Assembly: GCF_008923205.2 (NCBI RefSeq) | Contig: NZ_WBMS02000034.1 | Location: 44,308 to 108,307 of the forward strand | From: Actinomadura physcomitrii | GTDB taxonomy: Bacteria; Actinomycetota; Actinomycetes; Streptosporangiales; Streptosporangiaceae | Direction of reading: 5' to 3' | Length of the DNA stretch: 64,000 bases | Shown: one piece after another, positions 56,979 to 64,000 of the stretch | Position numbering within the stretch: the stretch's first letter is position 1 | Layout: each line of letters opens with the position of its first letter | Notes under the pieces: generated by a model | What the model was told of the DNA's origin: nothing | Database searches by the model: none | The model's input: only the letters and a program-made list of their open reading frames with translations | Program-made: the position numbers and the translations under genes

Positions 56979-59447
56979 TCAGCCGGCGTTCAGGGCCACG
57001 TCGTCGAGGACGAAGCTGGTCTGGAGGTACTCGTCCTCCGTGCCGGAGAAGGAGAGCGTGACCGTCTTGCCCGCGTAGGCGGACAGGTCGATGCTCTTCT
57101 GCGCGTAACCCGAGTTGGCGTCGAGGTTGGTGTAGGACGCGACGGTGGTGCCGTTGGCCTTGACGGTGAGCGTGTCGTAGGCGGTGCCGGGCGACTCGTC
57201 GGTGTCGATGTGCAGGTAGTAGGTGAGGGTCGCCTTGCAGTTCGCCGGGATCGTCACCGACTGGGTGGCCGAGTCGGTGTGGGACTGGCCGTAGCCGTCG
57301 AGCCAGGCGAAGTGGGTGCCGGAGTGGGCGCTCTCGCCGCTGCCGTTGGCCGAGACGACGCCGGACGTGGTGGTCCACGGCGAGGTGCCGCTTTCGAATC
57401 CGCCGTTGGACACCTTGTCGCCGGGCGAGGAGCACGCTCCGCCACCGGGCGGGTTCACCGTCCAGGTGAAGGTGGCCGTGCCGGTCTGGCCGGAGGCGTT
57501 CCTGGCGGTGACCGTGACGGTGCTGGTGCCCGCGGTGGTCGGGGTGCCGGAGACGACGCCGGTGCTCGCGTTGATCGACAGCCCGGCCGGCAGGCCGGTG
57601 GCGCTGTAGGTCAGCGCCTGCCCGTTCGGGTCACTGGCGTGGATCTGGACGCTGACCGCCTGGCCGACGGTGCTGGTCTGGTCGCCGGGGCTGGTGACCG
57701 TGGGGCCGCCGCCCTGGCCTGGGCAGGTGCCCGGGACGGGGTCGGACCCGGTGACGCTGACCGCCGCCCACGCGGCGTTGATGGTGTTGTACTCGGTGCA
57801 GTGCGCGCCGTACAGGTCGGCCGCGGCCTTCAGCGAGTCGGTGCGCGCCCGCGCGTAGTTCTCGTTGCTGTTGGCGTACGACGCCAGGGCCTTGTACCAG
57901 ATCTTGGCGGCCTTGTCGTTGCCGATGCCCGTGACCGTGGAGTTGTTGCAGGTCGGGCTGTTGCCGTAGCCGTGGTCCCCGCTGCCGACGGCGGCGAGGA
58001 AGAACCAGTGCGCGAGCGGGCCGAGCGAGTAGTGCGGGTCCAGGCTGCCGTTGCTGCTGCTGTAGCAGTCGGGCGAGTTCCCGTCGAGCGACGGGTGGTA
58101 CATGTACCGCAGCGGCGAGCCGTCACCGTAGATGTCGATCAGCTCGCCCATGGTGTAGTCGGGCCTGTCGTTCGGGTTGTTGGCATAGAACTCCACCATC
58201 GTCCCGAAGATGTCGCTGGTGCCCTCGTTCATCCCACCGGTCTCGCCGTTCTCCTCCCAGCCGGTGAGGGCGCCGCTGACGCCGTGGCTCATCTCGTGGC
58301 CGGCGACGTCGATCTCGACCAGCGGCCGCGCGTTGCCCTCGCCGTCGCCGTAGGTCATCTGGGTGCCGTCCCAGAACGCGTTGACGTAGGCGTTGCCGTA
58401 GTGGGTGCGGGACGGGACGCCGCGGCCGTCGCCGAAGATGCCGCTGCGGCCCTGGACGTTCTTGAAGTAGTCGAAGGTCATCGCGGCGCCGTAGTGGGCG
58501 TCGACGCCGGCGGAGGCGGGGTCGCTGTTGGAGCCGTTGCCGAACGAGCCGGTGGAGTTGCTGAAGATGCTGCCGGTGCCGGACGTGGCGTGGTTGAGGT
58601 TGGTGGTGTACCCGTTGCCGTGCGACGGGTCCCTCATCTGCCACGTGCTGCCGGACTGCGTCAGGTCGAGGTTGACCGTCCCGACGTAGATGCCGCGGCC
58701 GGTGCCGGTGGTCAGCGCGGTGCGCGGGGCGGCGGGAGCGGCGGGAGCGGCGGGAGCGGCGGCGCGGACGCCGGCGGGGGCGATGGTGTGGATCTCGTCG
58801 CTGCTCTGGACGACCCGGCCCTTGCGGGCGTCGACCATGACGTGCAGCCTGCTCGGCGTCTGGTCGGCCTTGGTGCCGGACACGACGGTCTCCCAGACCA
58901 GGGTGGCCGACCGGCCCTCCATCCTGATCGCGAGCTTGGGAGCCGCGACCGCCGAGACGGTGCCCTTGAGCTGCTTGCGGGCGACCGCGGCGGCGTCCTT
59001 GGAGCTGATGGACGGGGTGGTGCGGATCGCGCCGGAGGTCGCGGACGCGGTCTCCAGCGTCCGGTAGGAGCCGTTGGGCTTGAGGTGGACGATGAGGTCG
59101 CCGCCGTAGACGGGCAGTCCCTTGTAGGTGCGGTCGAAGCGGACGTCGGCGGCGCCGTCGCGGCTGACCGCGACGGTCCGGACCTTGAACGCCTGGCCGC
59201 TCGCGCGGTGGGCGCGCGTGCCGTGCGCGTCGAGGGCCTTCTGCGCGTTCTTGATGGCCTTCTTGCGGGTGGTCGGCGCCGGGTCCAGCGTGAAGCCGGC
59301 CGTGGAGAAGGCGTTCGGGCCGGCGGGCTGCGCCTTGGCCTTGGGGGTGGGTTTCGGGGTGGCCGCGGCCTGCGGTGCGGCCGCGACGCCGGTGAGGGCG
59401 ATCAGCGCGGCCGCCGATGAGGCGATCGCGATGGTCCGTTGGGACAT
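56979..59447 (-). CDS. secreted M4-family (thermolysin-like) metallopeptidase
   Basis: This 822-residue exported protease has a signal peptide to about residue 29 and an FTP/PepSY propeptide (about 45-220). An Ala/Pro linker (AAPAAPAAPAAP, from a 9-bp DNA repeat) precedes the M4 catalytic domain with HEMSH at 384-388, Glu408 in GGMNEGTSDIFG, and the downstream PHYSLGPLAHWFF. An Ig-like putative domain (about 582-668) and a C-terminal binding domain (676-822) follow. It is autoprocessed and extracellular in related proteins. It probably works with the M1 enzyme on external protein. Confidence 0.93.
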   Translation of the reverse strand: MSQRTIAIASSAAALIALTGVAAAPQAAATPKPTPKAKAQPAGPNAFSTAGFTLDPAPTTRKKAIKNAQKALDAHGTRAHRASGQAFKVRTVAVSRDGAADVRFDRTYKGLPVYGGDLIVHLKPNGSYRTLETASATSGAIRTTPSISSKDAAAVARKQLKGTVSAVAAPKLAIRMEGRSATLVWETVVSGTKADQTPSRLHVMVDARKGRVVQSSDEIHTIAPAGVRAAAPAAPAAPAAPRTALTTGTGRGIYVGTVNLDLTQSGSTWQMRDPSHGNGYTTNLNHATSGTGSIFSNSTGSFGNGSNSDPASAGVDAHYGAAMTFDYFKNVQGRSGIFGDGRGVPSRTHYGNAYVNAFWDGTQMTYGDGEGNARPLVEIDVAGHEMSHGVSGALTGWEENGETGGMNEGTSDIFGTMVEFYANNPNDRPDYTMGELIDIYGDGSPLRYMYHPSLDGNSPDCYSSSNGSLDPHYSLGPLAHWFFLAAVGSGDHGYGNSPTCNNSTVTGIGNDKAAKIWYKALASYANSNENYARARTDSLKAAADLYGAHCTEYNTINAAWAAVSVTGSDPVPGTCPGQGGGPTVTSPGDQTSTVGQAVSVQIHASDPNGQALTYSATGLPAGLSINASTGVVSGTPTTAGTSTVTVTARNASGQTGTATFTWTVNPPGGGACSSPGDKVSNGGFESGTSPWTTTSGVVSANGSGESAHSGTHFAWLDGYGQSHTDSATQSVTIPANCKATLTYYLHIDTDESPGTAYDTLTVKANGTTVASYTNLDANSGYAQKSIDLSAYAGKTVTLSFSGTEDEYLQTSFVLDDVALNAG
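58732..58766. repeat. 9-bp tandem repeat in linker of M4 peptidase
   Basis: GCGGGAGCG-type units repeat about three times in frame and encode the AAPAAPAAP linker between propeptide and catalytic domain. Confidence 0.7.
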
Positions 59448-59685
59448 GGGGGTGGGTGTCCTTTCACCACTGAAACGGGTATCCCGTGGTGACGGGGGTG
59501 GACGTCCGGACGCCGCGACATCCGCTCCCTTCTACGTGAAATCCACTAAGTCCGGCATCACGGACAAGCGCGAGTCTGTGGACACGTGAGCGTTTTCAGA
59601 AGCCTCACGGCGAACGCATAGGGATATCCCTATGGCCGCGGGGACACCGCCGCGGCGATCCGGAAGGACTCGGTGAAGCCGCAGG
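59448..59685. other. intergenic region between M4 peptidase and LuxR gene
   Basis: The 238 bp contain the M4 peptidase promoter on the minus strand (A/T-richer at 59530-59620, including CATAGGGATATCCCTATGG, a near-palindrome at 59617-59635). No gene seen. Confidence 0.5.
59617..59635. promoter_or_regulatory. palindrome CATAGGGATATCCCTATG
   Basis: CATAGGGATATCCCTATG is a perfect 18-bp palindrome about 170 bp upstream of the M4 peptidase start and after the LuxR stop. It is A/T-rich for this genome and a candidate operator or terminator stem. Confidence 0.6.
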
Positions 59686-62601
59686 TCAGCGGCCGGATAC
59701 CGCCACCCGCGCGACGTCCACCCGGGAGCGGACGCCGAGCTTGCGGAACGTCCGGGTGAGGGCCGCCTCGACGGTCTTCACGCTGAGGAAGAGCCGGGAC
59801 GCGATCTCCCGGTTGGTCGCGCCCTCGGCGACCAGGACGGCGACCTCCCGCTCGATGTCGGTGAGGACGTCCAGCGGGTGCGCGCCGGCGGACCCGTGGT
59901 CCCGGTCCGCGCTCTGGTGGTCGTGCCGGCCGTGGTCGAGGCCCCGCAGCTCGTCCTGGACGAGGTCCAGCCACGGCTCGGCCTGCGCGCGCGCGAAGAT
60001 GTTCCGCGCGCGCTGCAGATCGGTGCGTCCCGCGTCCGGGTCGCCCGTGCGCGCGCGGAACAGACCCAGCTCCAACCAGGCCCGCCCCTCCTCCAGCCGG
60101 TAGGGCAGCGCCTGCGACTGCTCGACCGCGCGGACGAGCCCGTCCAGCGCGGCGTCCCGGTCGCCCTCCGCCGCGCGGACCAGCGCGGACGAGCGCTCCA
60201 GCACCGCCAGGACGCTGCGCCGGCCGAGCCGCGCGGCCTGCGCCCTCGCCTCGGCCAGCACGTCCGCCGCGTCCTTCGTGCGGCCGACGGCGACGAGCGC
60301 GTCGGCGAGGTCGGCGTGCCAGCGGCGCACCGCCGGGTCGCCGAGCCCCTGCGAGGTCTCCATCAGCCGCACCCGCTCCAGGATCCGCACCGCCGCGGCC
60401 GCGTCGCCGAGCCGCAGCCGCACCTGCGCCTCGGCGTGCAGCGCGCGCGGCAGGAACAGCAGGTCGCCGTCGCTCTCGCTGTGCTGCAGCGCCTGCTCCG
60501 CCGCGGCCAGCGCCCGTTCGAGGTCGCCGCCCGCCGCCTCCGCGAGCGCCATCGCGTACCAGGACGGCCCCTGGCTGAGCCCGGAGTCCTCCGCGAGGTC
60601 GAGGCTCTGCCGGGCGAGGCTGAGCGCCTGCCGGCAGCGGCCCCGGTGGATCTCCACCTGGCTCATGCAGAACTGGCTCAGGCACAGGCTCTCCACGACG
60701 CCGCGCTGGCGGACGCCGTAGATCAGCGTCCGCAGCTCGTTGCGGGCCTCCTGCAGCCGGTCGTGCATCAGATGGTGCCGGTGCTTGAGATAGATCGGCC
60801 CGTTGTGGTGCCACATGACCTGCGGCTCCTGCGGGTCGGCGAGCGCCCGGCGCAGCGTCTGCTCGCCCTCCGGGCGGCCCAGGAAGAACTCGATGTTCGC
60901 CTGCTTGGTCAGCGCCAGCTGCTCGGTCGCGCGGTCACCGGCGACGGCGGCCAGCTCGGCGGACCGGCGCGCGTGCTCCAGCGCCTCCTCCGCCGAGCCG
61001 AGCACCATCCAGGCCCGCCAGCTCAGCCGGTAGTGCAGCGGCGCGAGCAGCTCCGGCTCGCCCCGCGCGTCCTCCATCGCGCGCGGGAACACCTCCTCCA
61101 CCTCGGCCAGCGCCTGGCCGGAGGAGTCCATCACGACCATCCAGGCGCGCACCCGGTCGCGCGGCACCGCCGTCGTCTCCAGCACCAGGTGCGCCAGCCG
61201 CCGCGCCAGCGGGTAGTCGCCCGCCGCGACGGCGTCCTCCGCCGCGCGCAGCCGCCGGCCGACCTCGGCGTCCCGCTCGGACTCGGGGGTGTGGTCGGCG
61301 GCCAGCTCGCCGAGGTGCGCCGCCGTCGCCAGGCCGCCGCGGCGGCGCGCCACGGCGGCGGCGTCCTCCAGCGTCCCGGCGATCCGCCGGTCCCGCCCCG
61401 AGGTCAGCTTCGCCAGGTGCAGGGCCCGCTCCACCGGATCGCGGACGGCCTGCGCCAGCGCCGCGTGCGCCGCCTTCCGCTCGACGGCCTCCGCCTCGGC
61501 GTAGATCACCGCCGATAACAGCGGATGGGCGAACCGGATCTGCCCCCCGCCGTCCACGTCCACGATGCCCTGCCGCTCGGCCTCCGCCAGCGCCGCACCG
61601 CCGGCCCGGCGCAGCAGCTCGACCGACGGGCGGCTCGCCGCGCTCGCCAGCAGCAGCGTCTCGCGGGTGGCCCGGGGCAGCGCGCTCACCCGCTTGTGGA
61701 TCAGCACCGACAGGCTCTGCGGGATCGGCAGCGCGCCGCCGGACGCGCGGCCGTCCTCCAGCGCGCCGCTCTCCACCACGCTGCGCGCCAGCTCCACGGC
61801 GAAGAACGGGTTCCCGCCGCTCACCCGGTGGATGCGGGCGAGCTGGGAGCGCGGCCAGGACCGGCCGAACCGGTCCTGGAGCAGCGCCGCGAGCTCCGCC
61901 GCCGACATCGGCGGCACCTGCAGCGTCAGCACCGGCTTCGGGCACAGCCCGGCCGCGTCCCGCCACTGCCCGCCGGACCCGCGCGGGTCGCCGAACGACG
62001 CCCGGACGGAGGCGACCATCCGCAGCGGCGGCGCCAGCCGCCCGGCCCGCCGCGCGACGAACGCCAGCAGCTCGCCGGTCGGCCGGTCCAGCCACTGCGC
62101 GTCGTCGACGAGCACGAGGCCGGGCCGGTCGGCGCACAGCATCCGCAGCGTGTGCAGCACGCCGAGGCGCAGGCACAGCAGGTCGCGCTCGCCGATCGGG
62201 ACGTCGTGCAGCAGCAGCGCGGAGCGCAGCGCGCGGCGCTCCGGCTCGGGCAGCCGGTCGACGACCTCGTCGGCGCCCTGCGCGACCAGGTCGATGAGGC
62301 CGAGGAAGGGCAGGTGCCGCTCGGTCTCGGCGGGGCAGCACGCGAACACCCGGTACCCGGCCGCCGCGTACTCGTCGGCGAGCGCCGTCACGAGGGTGGA
62401 CTTGCCGATCCCGGTCGGCCCGACGAGCAGCGCGCCGCCGCCCCCGGCGAGGTGGCCGCGCACGTCGCTCAGCACGCTCGCCCGGCTCGGCGCCGGAGCG
62501 CCGCGGACGCGCCGGAGCCGTTCGCCGTCTGTCGCCGGAGGACGCGCAGGTGGGACGCTGCCCGTCGCGTCTCCGCCGGCCGGCCGGATCGCATGCTTCA
62601 T
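59686..62601 (-). CDS. LAL-type LuxR regulator (ATPase plus HTH)
   Basis: This 971-residue large ATP-binding LuxR regulator has Walker A LLVGPTGIGKSTLVTALA near residue 60, LVLVDDAQWLDRP (Walker B) and sensor-type RVSGGNPFFAVELAR. A long TPR-like helical middle leads to a C-terminal LuxR helix-turn-helix (LTDIEREVAVLVAEGATNRE, then IASRLFLSVKTVEAALTRTF). ATG 62601 has GGAGG about 7 bp before it. Maltose- or secondary-metabolism-type activators have this layout. The adjacent peptidase genes and sugar-isomerase gene are possible targets. Confidence 0.92.
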   Translation of the reverse strand: MKHAIRPAGGDATGSVPPARPPATDGERLRRVRGAPAPSRASVLSDVRGHLAGGGGALLVGPTGIGKSTLVTALADEYAAAGYRVFACCPAETERHLPFLGLIDLVAQGADEVVDRLPEPERRALRSALLLHDVPIGERDLLCLRLGVLHTLRMLCADRPGLVLVDDAQWLDRPTGELLAFVARRAGRLAPPLRMVASVRASFGDPRGSGGQWRDAAGLCPKPVLTLQVPPMSAAELAALLQDRFGRSWPRSQLARIHRVSGGNPFFAVELARSVVESGALEDGRASGGALPIPQSLSVLIHKRVSALPRATRETLLLASAASRPSVELLRRAGGAALAEAERQGIVDVDGGGQIRFAHPLLSAVIYAEAEAVERKAAHAALAQAVRDPVERALHLAKLTSGRDRRIAGTLEDAAAVARRRGGLATAAHLGELAADHTPESERDAEVGRRLRAAEDAVAAGDYPLARRLAHLVLETTAVPRDRVRAWMVVMDSSGQALAEVEEVFPRAMEDARGEPELLAPLHYRLSWRAWMVLGSAEEALEHARRSAELAAVAGDRATEQLALTKQANIEFFLGRPEGEQTLRRALADPQEPQVMWHHNGPIYLKHRHHLMHDRLQEARNELRTLIYGVRQRGVVESLCLSQFCMSQVEIHRGRCRQALSLARQSLDLAEDSGLSQGPSWYAMALAEAAGGDLERALAAAEQALQHSESDGDLLFLPRALHAEAQVRLRLGDAAAAVRILERVRLMETSQGLGDPAVRRWHADLADALVAVGRTKDAADVLAEARAQAARLGRRSVLAVLERSSALVRAAEGDRDAALDGLVRAVEQSQALPYRLEEGRAWLELGLFRARTGDPDAGRTDLQRARNIFARAQAEPWLDLVQDELRGLDHGRHDHQSADRDHGSAGAHPLDVLTDIEREVAVLVAEGATNREIASRLFLSVKTVEAALTRTFRKLGVRSRVDVARVAVSGR

Positions 62602-62753
62602 CGCGTGGCCTCCGCACCGCCTGGGTCGGCGTGTGAACCCGTCGCGGACGGTAACCCGCTCCGCAACCGCAGTCAAGATCCCGGTGACGGCCGGGCCGCG
62701 ACGTCCGCGCGGTGGGTCGATCCCCGCGATTGCCTGAACCTCCTTACCTCCTA

Positions 62754-62776
62754 ATGTCATGACAAAGTCTTGACAT
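62754..62776. promoter_or_regulatory. operator-like inverted repeat upstream of isomerase gene
   Basis: TGTCATGACA (62755-62764) is a perfect palindrome and ATGTCA (62754-62759) pairs again with TGACAT (62771-62776). The second arm overlaps a TTGACA -35 hexamer at 62770-62775. Repression by a LacI/GntR-type protein is plausible. Confidence 0.55.
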
Positions 62777-62851
62777 GGCTCGGCCGGCTTCAGCAGACTC
62801 GGCGGGGCCGGCCGCGGCGCCGGCGTCGCCTTTCACCGGGATGGAGTGTTG

Positions 62852-63751
62852 ATGATCAGAGACCGCGTCGCAGGAGCGCCGATCTCCTGGGGGGTGTGCG
62901 AGGTGCCCGGCTGGGGCCACCAGATGGCGCCCGCCCGGGTGCTGGCGGAGATGGGCGCCCTCGGCCTCGCCGCCACCGAGTTCGGCCCGGACGGCTTCCT
63001 GCCCGCCGGCGCCGCAGAGCGCGCGGACCTGCTGGCCAAGCACGGGCTGCGCCCGCTCGGCGGCTTCGCGCCCGCCGTGCTGCACGACCCGTCCCGCGAC
63101 CCGCTCCCCGGGATCCGCCGCGCGCTGGCCTCCTTTGGTGTGGAGCGTTCCAAGGCGGGCGCGGGCACCCCGGCCGGGCTGACGCTCGTGCTCGCCGCCG
63201 TGCACGGGCTCGACGGCTACGACGAGCGGCCCGCGCTCGACGCGGCGGGCTGGACGGCGCTGCTGGCCAACCTCGACCGGATCGCCGCGCTCGCCGCCGA
63301 GTCCGGCGTCCGCGCCGTGCTGCACCCGCACGTGGGCACGATGGTGGAGCGGTCCGACGAGGTCAGGCGGGTCTTGGACGGCTCCGGGATCCCGCTCTGC
63401 CTCGACACCGGGCACCTGCTCATCGGCGGCGCCGACCCGGCCGAACTGGCGGCGCGCGTCCCCGAGCGGATCGCGCACGTCCACCTCAAGGACGTCGACG
63501 CCGGGCTCGCCGCCGACGTCCAGGCCGGCCGGACCGCCTACACCGACGCCGTCCGCAAGGGCATCTACCGGCCCCTCGGCGGCGGCGACATCGACATCGC
63601 CGGCATCGTCCACTCCCTCGAAGGCGCCGGATACGGCGGCTGGTACGTCCTCGAACAGGACACCATCCTCGACCGCGAGCCGGACGACGGCGCCGGGCCG
63701 ATCGCGGACGTCCGCGCGTGCCTGGACTTCCTCGCCGGGATCGCCGCATGA
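62852..63751 (+). CDS. sugar phosphate isomerase/epimerase-like TIM-barrel protein (IolE-like)
   Basis: This 299-residue TIM-barrel protein of the AP-endonuclease-2/xylose-isomerase-like group has APISWGVCEVPGWG at the start, LAATEFGPDGFLP, LHPHVGTMVE, CLDTGHLLIGGADP (Asp, His), HVHLKDVDAG and YVLEQDTILD (Glu), the usual metal set. It resembles inosose dehydratase/hydroxypyruvate-isomerase-like enzymes of inositol and sugar catabolism. GGAG precedes ATG 62852 by 5 bp. The following frame overlaps its stop (ATGA). Confidence 0.87.
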   Translation: MIRDRVAGAPISWGVCEVPGWGHQMAPARVLAEMGALGLAATEFGPDGFLPAGAAERADLLAKHGLRPLGGFAPAVLHDPSRDPLPGIRRALASFGVERSKAGAGTPAGLTLVLAAVHGLDGYDERPALDAAGWTALLANLDRIAALAAESGVRAVLHPHVGTMVERSDEVRRVLDGSGIPLCLDTGHLLIGGADPAELAARVPERIAHVHLKDVDAGLAADVQAGRTAYTDAVRKGIYRPLGGGDIDIAGIVHSLEGAGYGGWYVLEQDTILDREPDDGAGPIADVRACLDFLAGIAA

Positions 63752-63879
63752 CCGGCGTCGACATGTGCCCGCGCGCGCTCGGCGCGCTGGTTCTCCGCGA
63801 TCCGGCGGCCGCCGCGTCGCAGCCCGCGCGTGCCGCCGCCATGCCGGTCGCGGTGCTCCTGGACGGGGTGCCGGCATGA
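63748..63879 (+). CDS. short ORF coupled to isomerase gene, possibly truncated
   Basis: ATG 63748 overlaps the isomerase stop and opens 43 codons (MTGVDMCPRALGALVLRDPA and so on), ending at TGA 63877-63879. Coupling suggests that it is translated. It may be the start of a longer gene cut off by the IS-like sequence that follows. No family recognised. Confidence 0.35.
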   Translation: MTGVDMCPRALGALVLRDPAAAASQPARAAAMPVAVLLDGVPA

Positions 63880-63890
63880 GTAGCCCTGTG

Positions 63891-64000
63891 TCAAGCAGCA
63901 GTGGGTTGATCTTGTTTGAGGAGGGTCTGGAGGGCTCGGTGTTGGGCGGGGTCGTAGGGGACGCGGTCCTGCCAGCAGTGCCAGATCACGAACAGCCAGG
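63891..64000 (-). mobile_element. C-terminal end of an IS110-like transposase
   Basis: The minus strand reads WLFVIWHCWQDRVPYDPAQH, then RALQTLLKQDQPTAA and TGA at 63891-63893. The x-x-W-R/H-CW-x-DR-x-PYDP-x-x-H signature is the C terminus of IS110/IS116-type transposases. The rest lies beyond the window. Codon use is less GC-rich than the neighbours (CAA, CTC), in keeping with an insertion element. Confidence 0.7.

Noticed and set aside
1..64000. tRNA, rRNA, riboswitch, CRISPR array or prophage
   Set aside because: I looked for cloverleaf-like segments, cobalamin-type leaders before the metal transporter, regular repeats and phage gene runs, and found none.

Overview
The window is about 70% GC or more, with densely packed genes that overlap by GTGA or ATGA. 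It carries mycothiol-era DinB, AfsR/SARP-type and LAL regulators, a Nur-like box and many one-component regulators. This points to a filamentous actinomycete of the Actinomadura/Streptosporangiales type; the genus is an inference from gene style, not a computed placement. I see no rRNA, tRNA, CRISPR array or prophage. The only clear mobile element is the end of an IS110-like transposase at the right edge.

Left third (1-23 kb): a truncated membrane protein; a divergent AraC regulator and alpha/beta hydrolase; a broken VOC gene ending in an abnormal poly-G/poly-C tract; an ECF sigma factor overlapping its CU044_5270-type membrane partner; a Uma2 protein; a DinB gene coupled to an amino-acid dehydrogenase that is divergent from an Lrp regulator; a TetR/ABM-monooxygenase pair with four phased operators; purC; an APH-like kinase; an RsbW-like ATPase; an unannotated small basic protein; a GlxA/DJ-1 pair; a 495-residue protein of unknown function; a CocE-type hydrolase; peptide deformylase; a large AfsR-type NB-ARC regulator; a secreted cutinase closely resembling PET hydrolases; and a PucR regulator.

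Middle (23-38 kb): a MarR regulator divergent from an ABC exporter across a long inverted repeat; several small hypothetical or membrane proteins; two gene remnants, one of them a PEBP gene; a HAD protein; a VOC protein; a serine beta-lactamase-like hydrolase; a nickel/cobalt ECF transporter (NikMN, NikQ, NikO) preceded by a Nur-box-like palindrome; a ClpC-like AAA+ unfoldase; a DUF4232 lipoprotein; and a stand-alone recombinase domain.

38-50 kb: two paralogous IclR regulators flank a ten-gene minus-strand operon. It encodes two SDR dehydrogenases, a complete SsuABC/TauABC-like importer with two permeases, two FAH-family enzymes, an alpha/beta hydrolase and an amidohydrolase. A carboxymuconolactone-decarboxylase-like gene follows the second IclR. 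Together this reads as an uptake and catabolism unit for an unidentified organic acid or ester.

50-64 kb: a lone TagH/Wzt-type ABC ATPase; a strongly promoted small secreted protein; a four-gene membrane operon with CoxIII- and CoxIV-like proteins plus two mutually paralogous polytopic proteins but no catalytic oxidase subunit, controlled by a divergent TetR; two secreted metallopeptidases (M1 and M4) that share a nearly identical binding domain; a LAL-type LuxR regulator; and a sugar-phosphate isomerase-like TIM-barrel protein next to the IS remnant.
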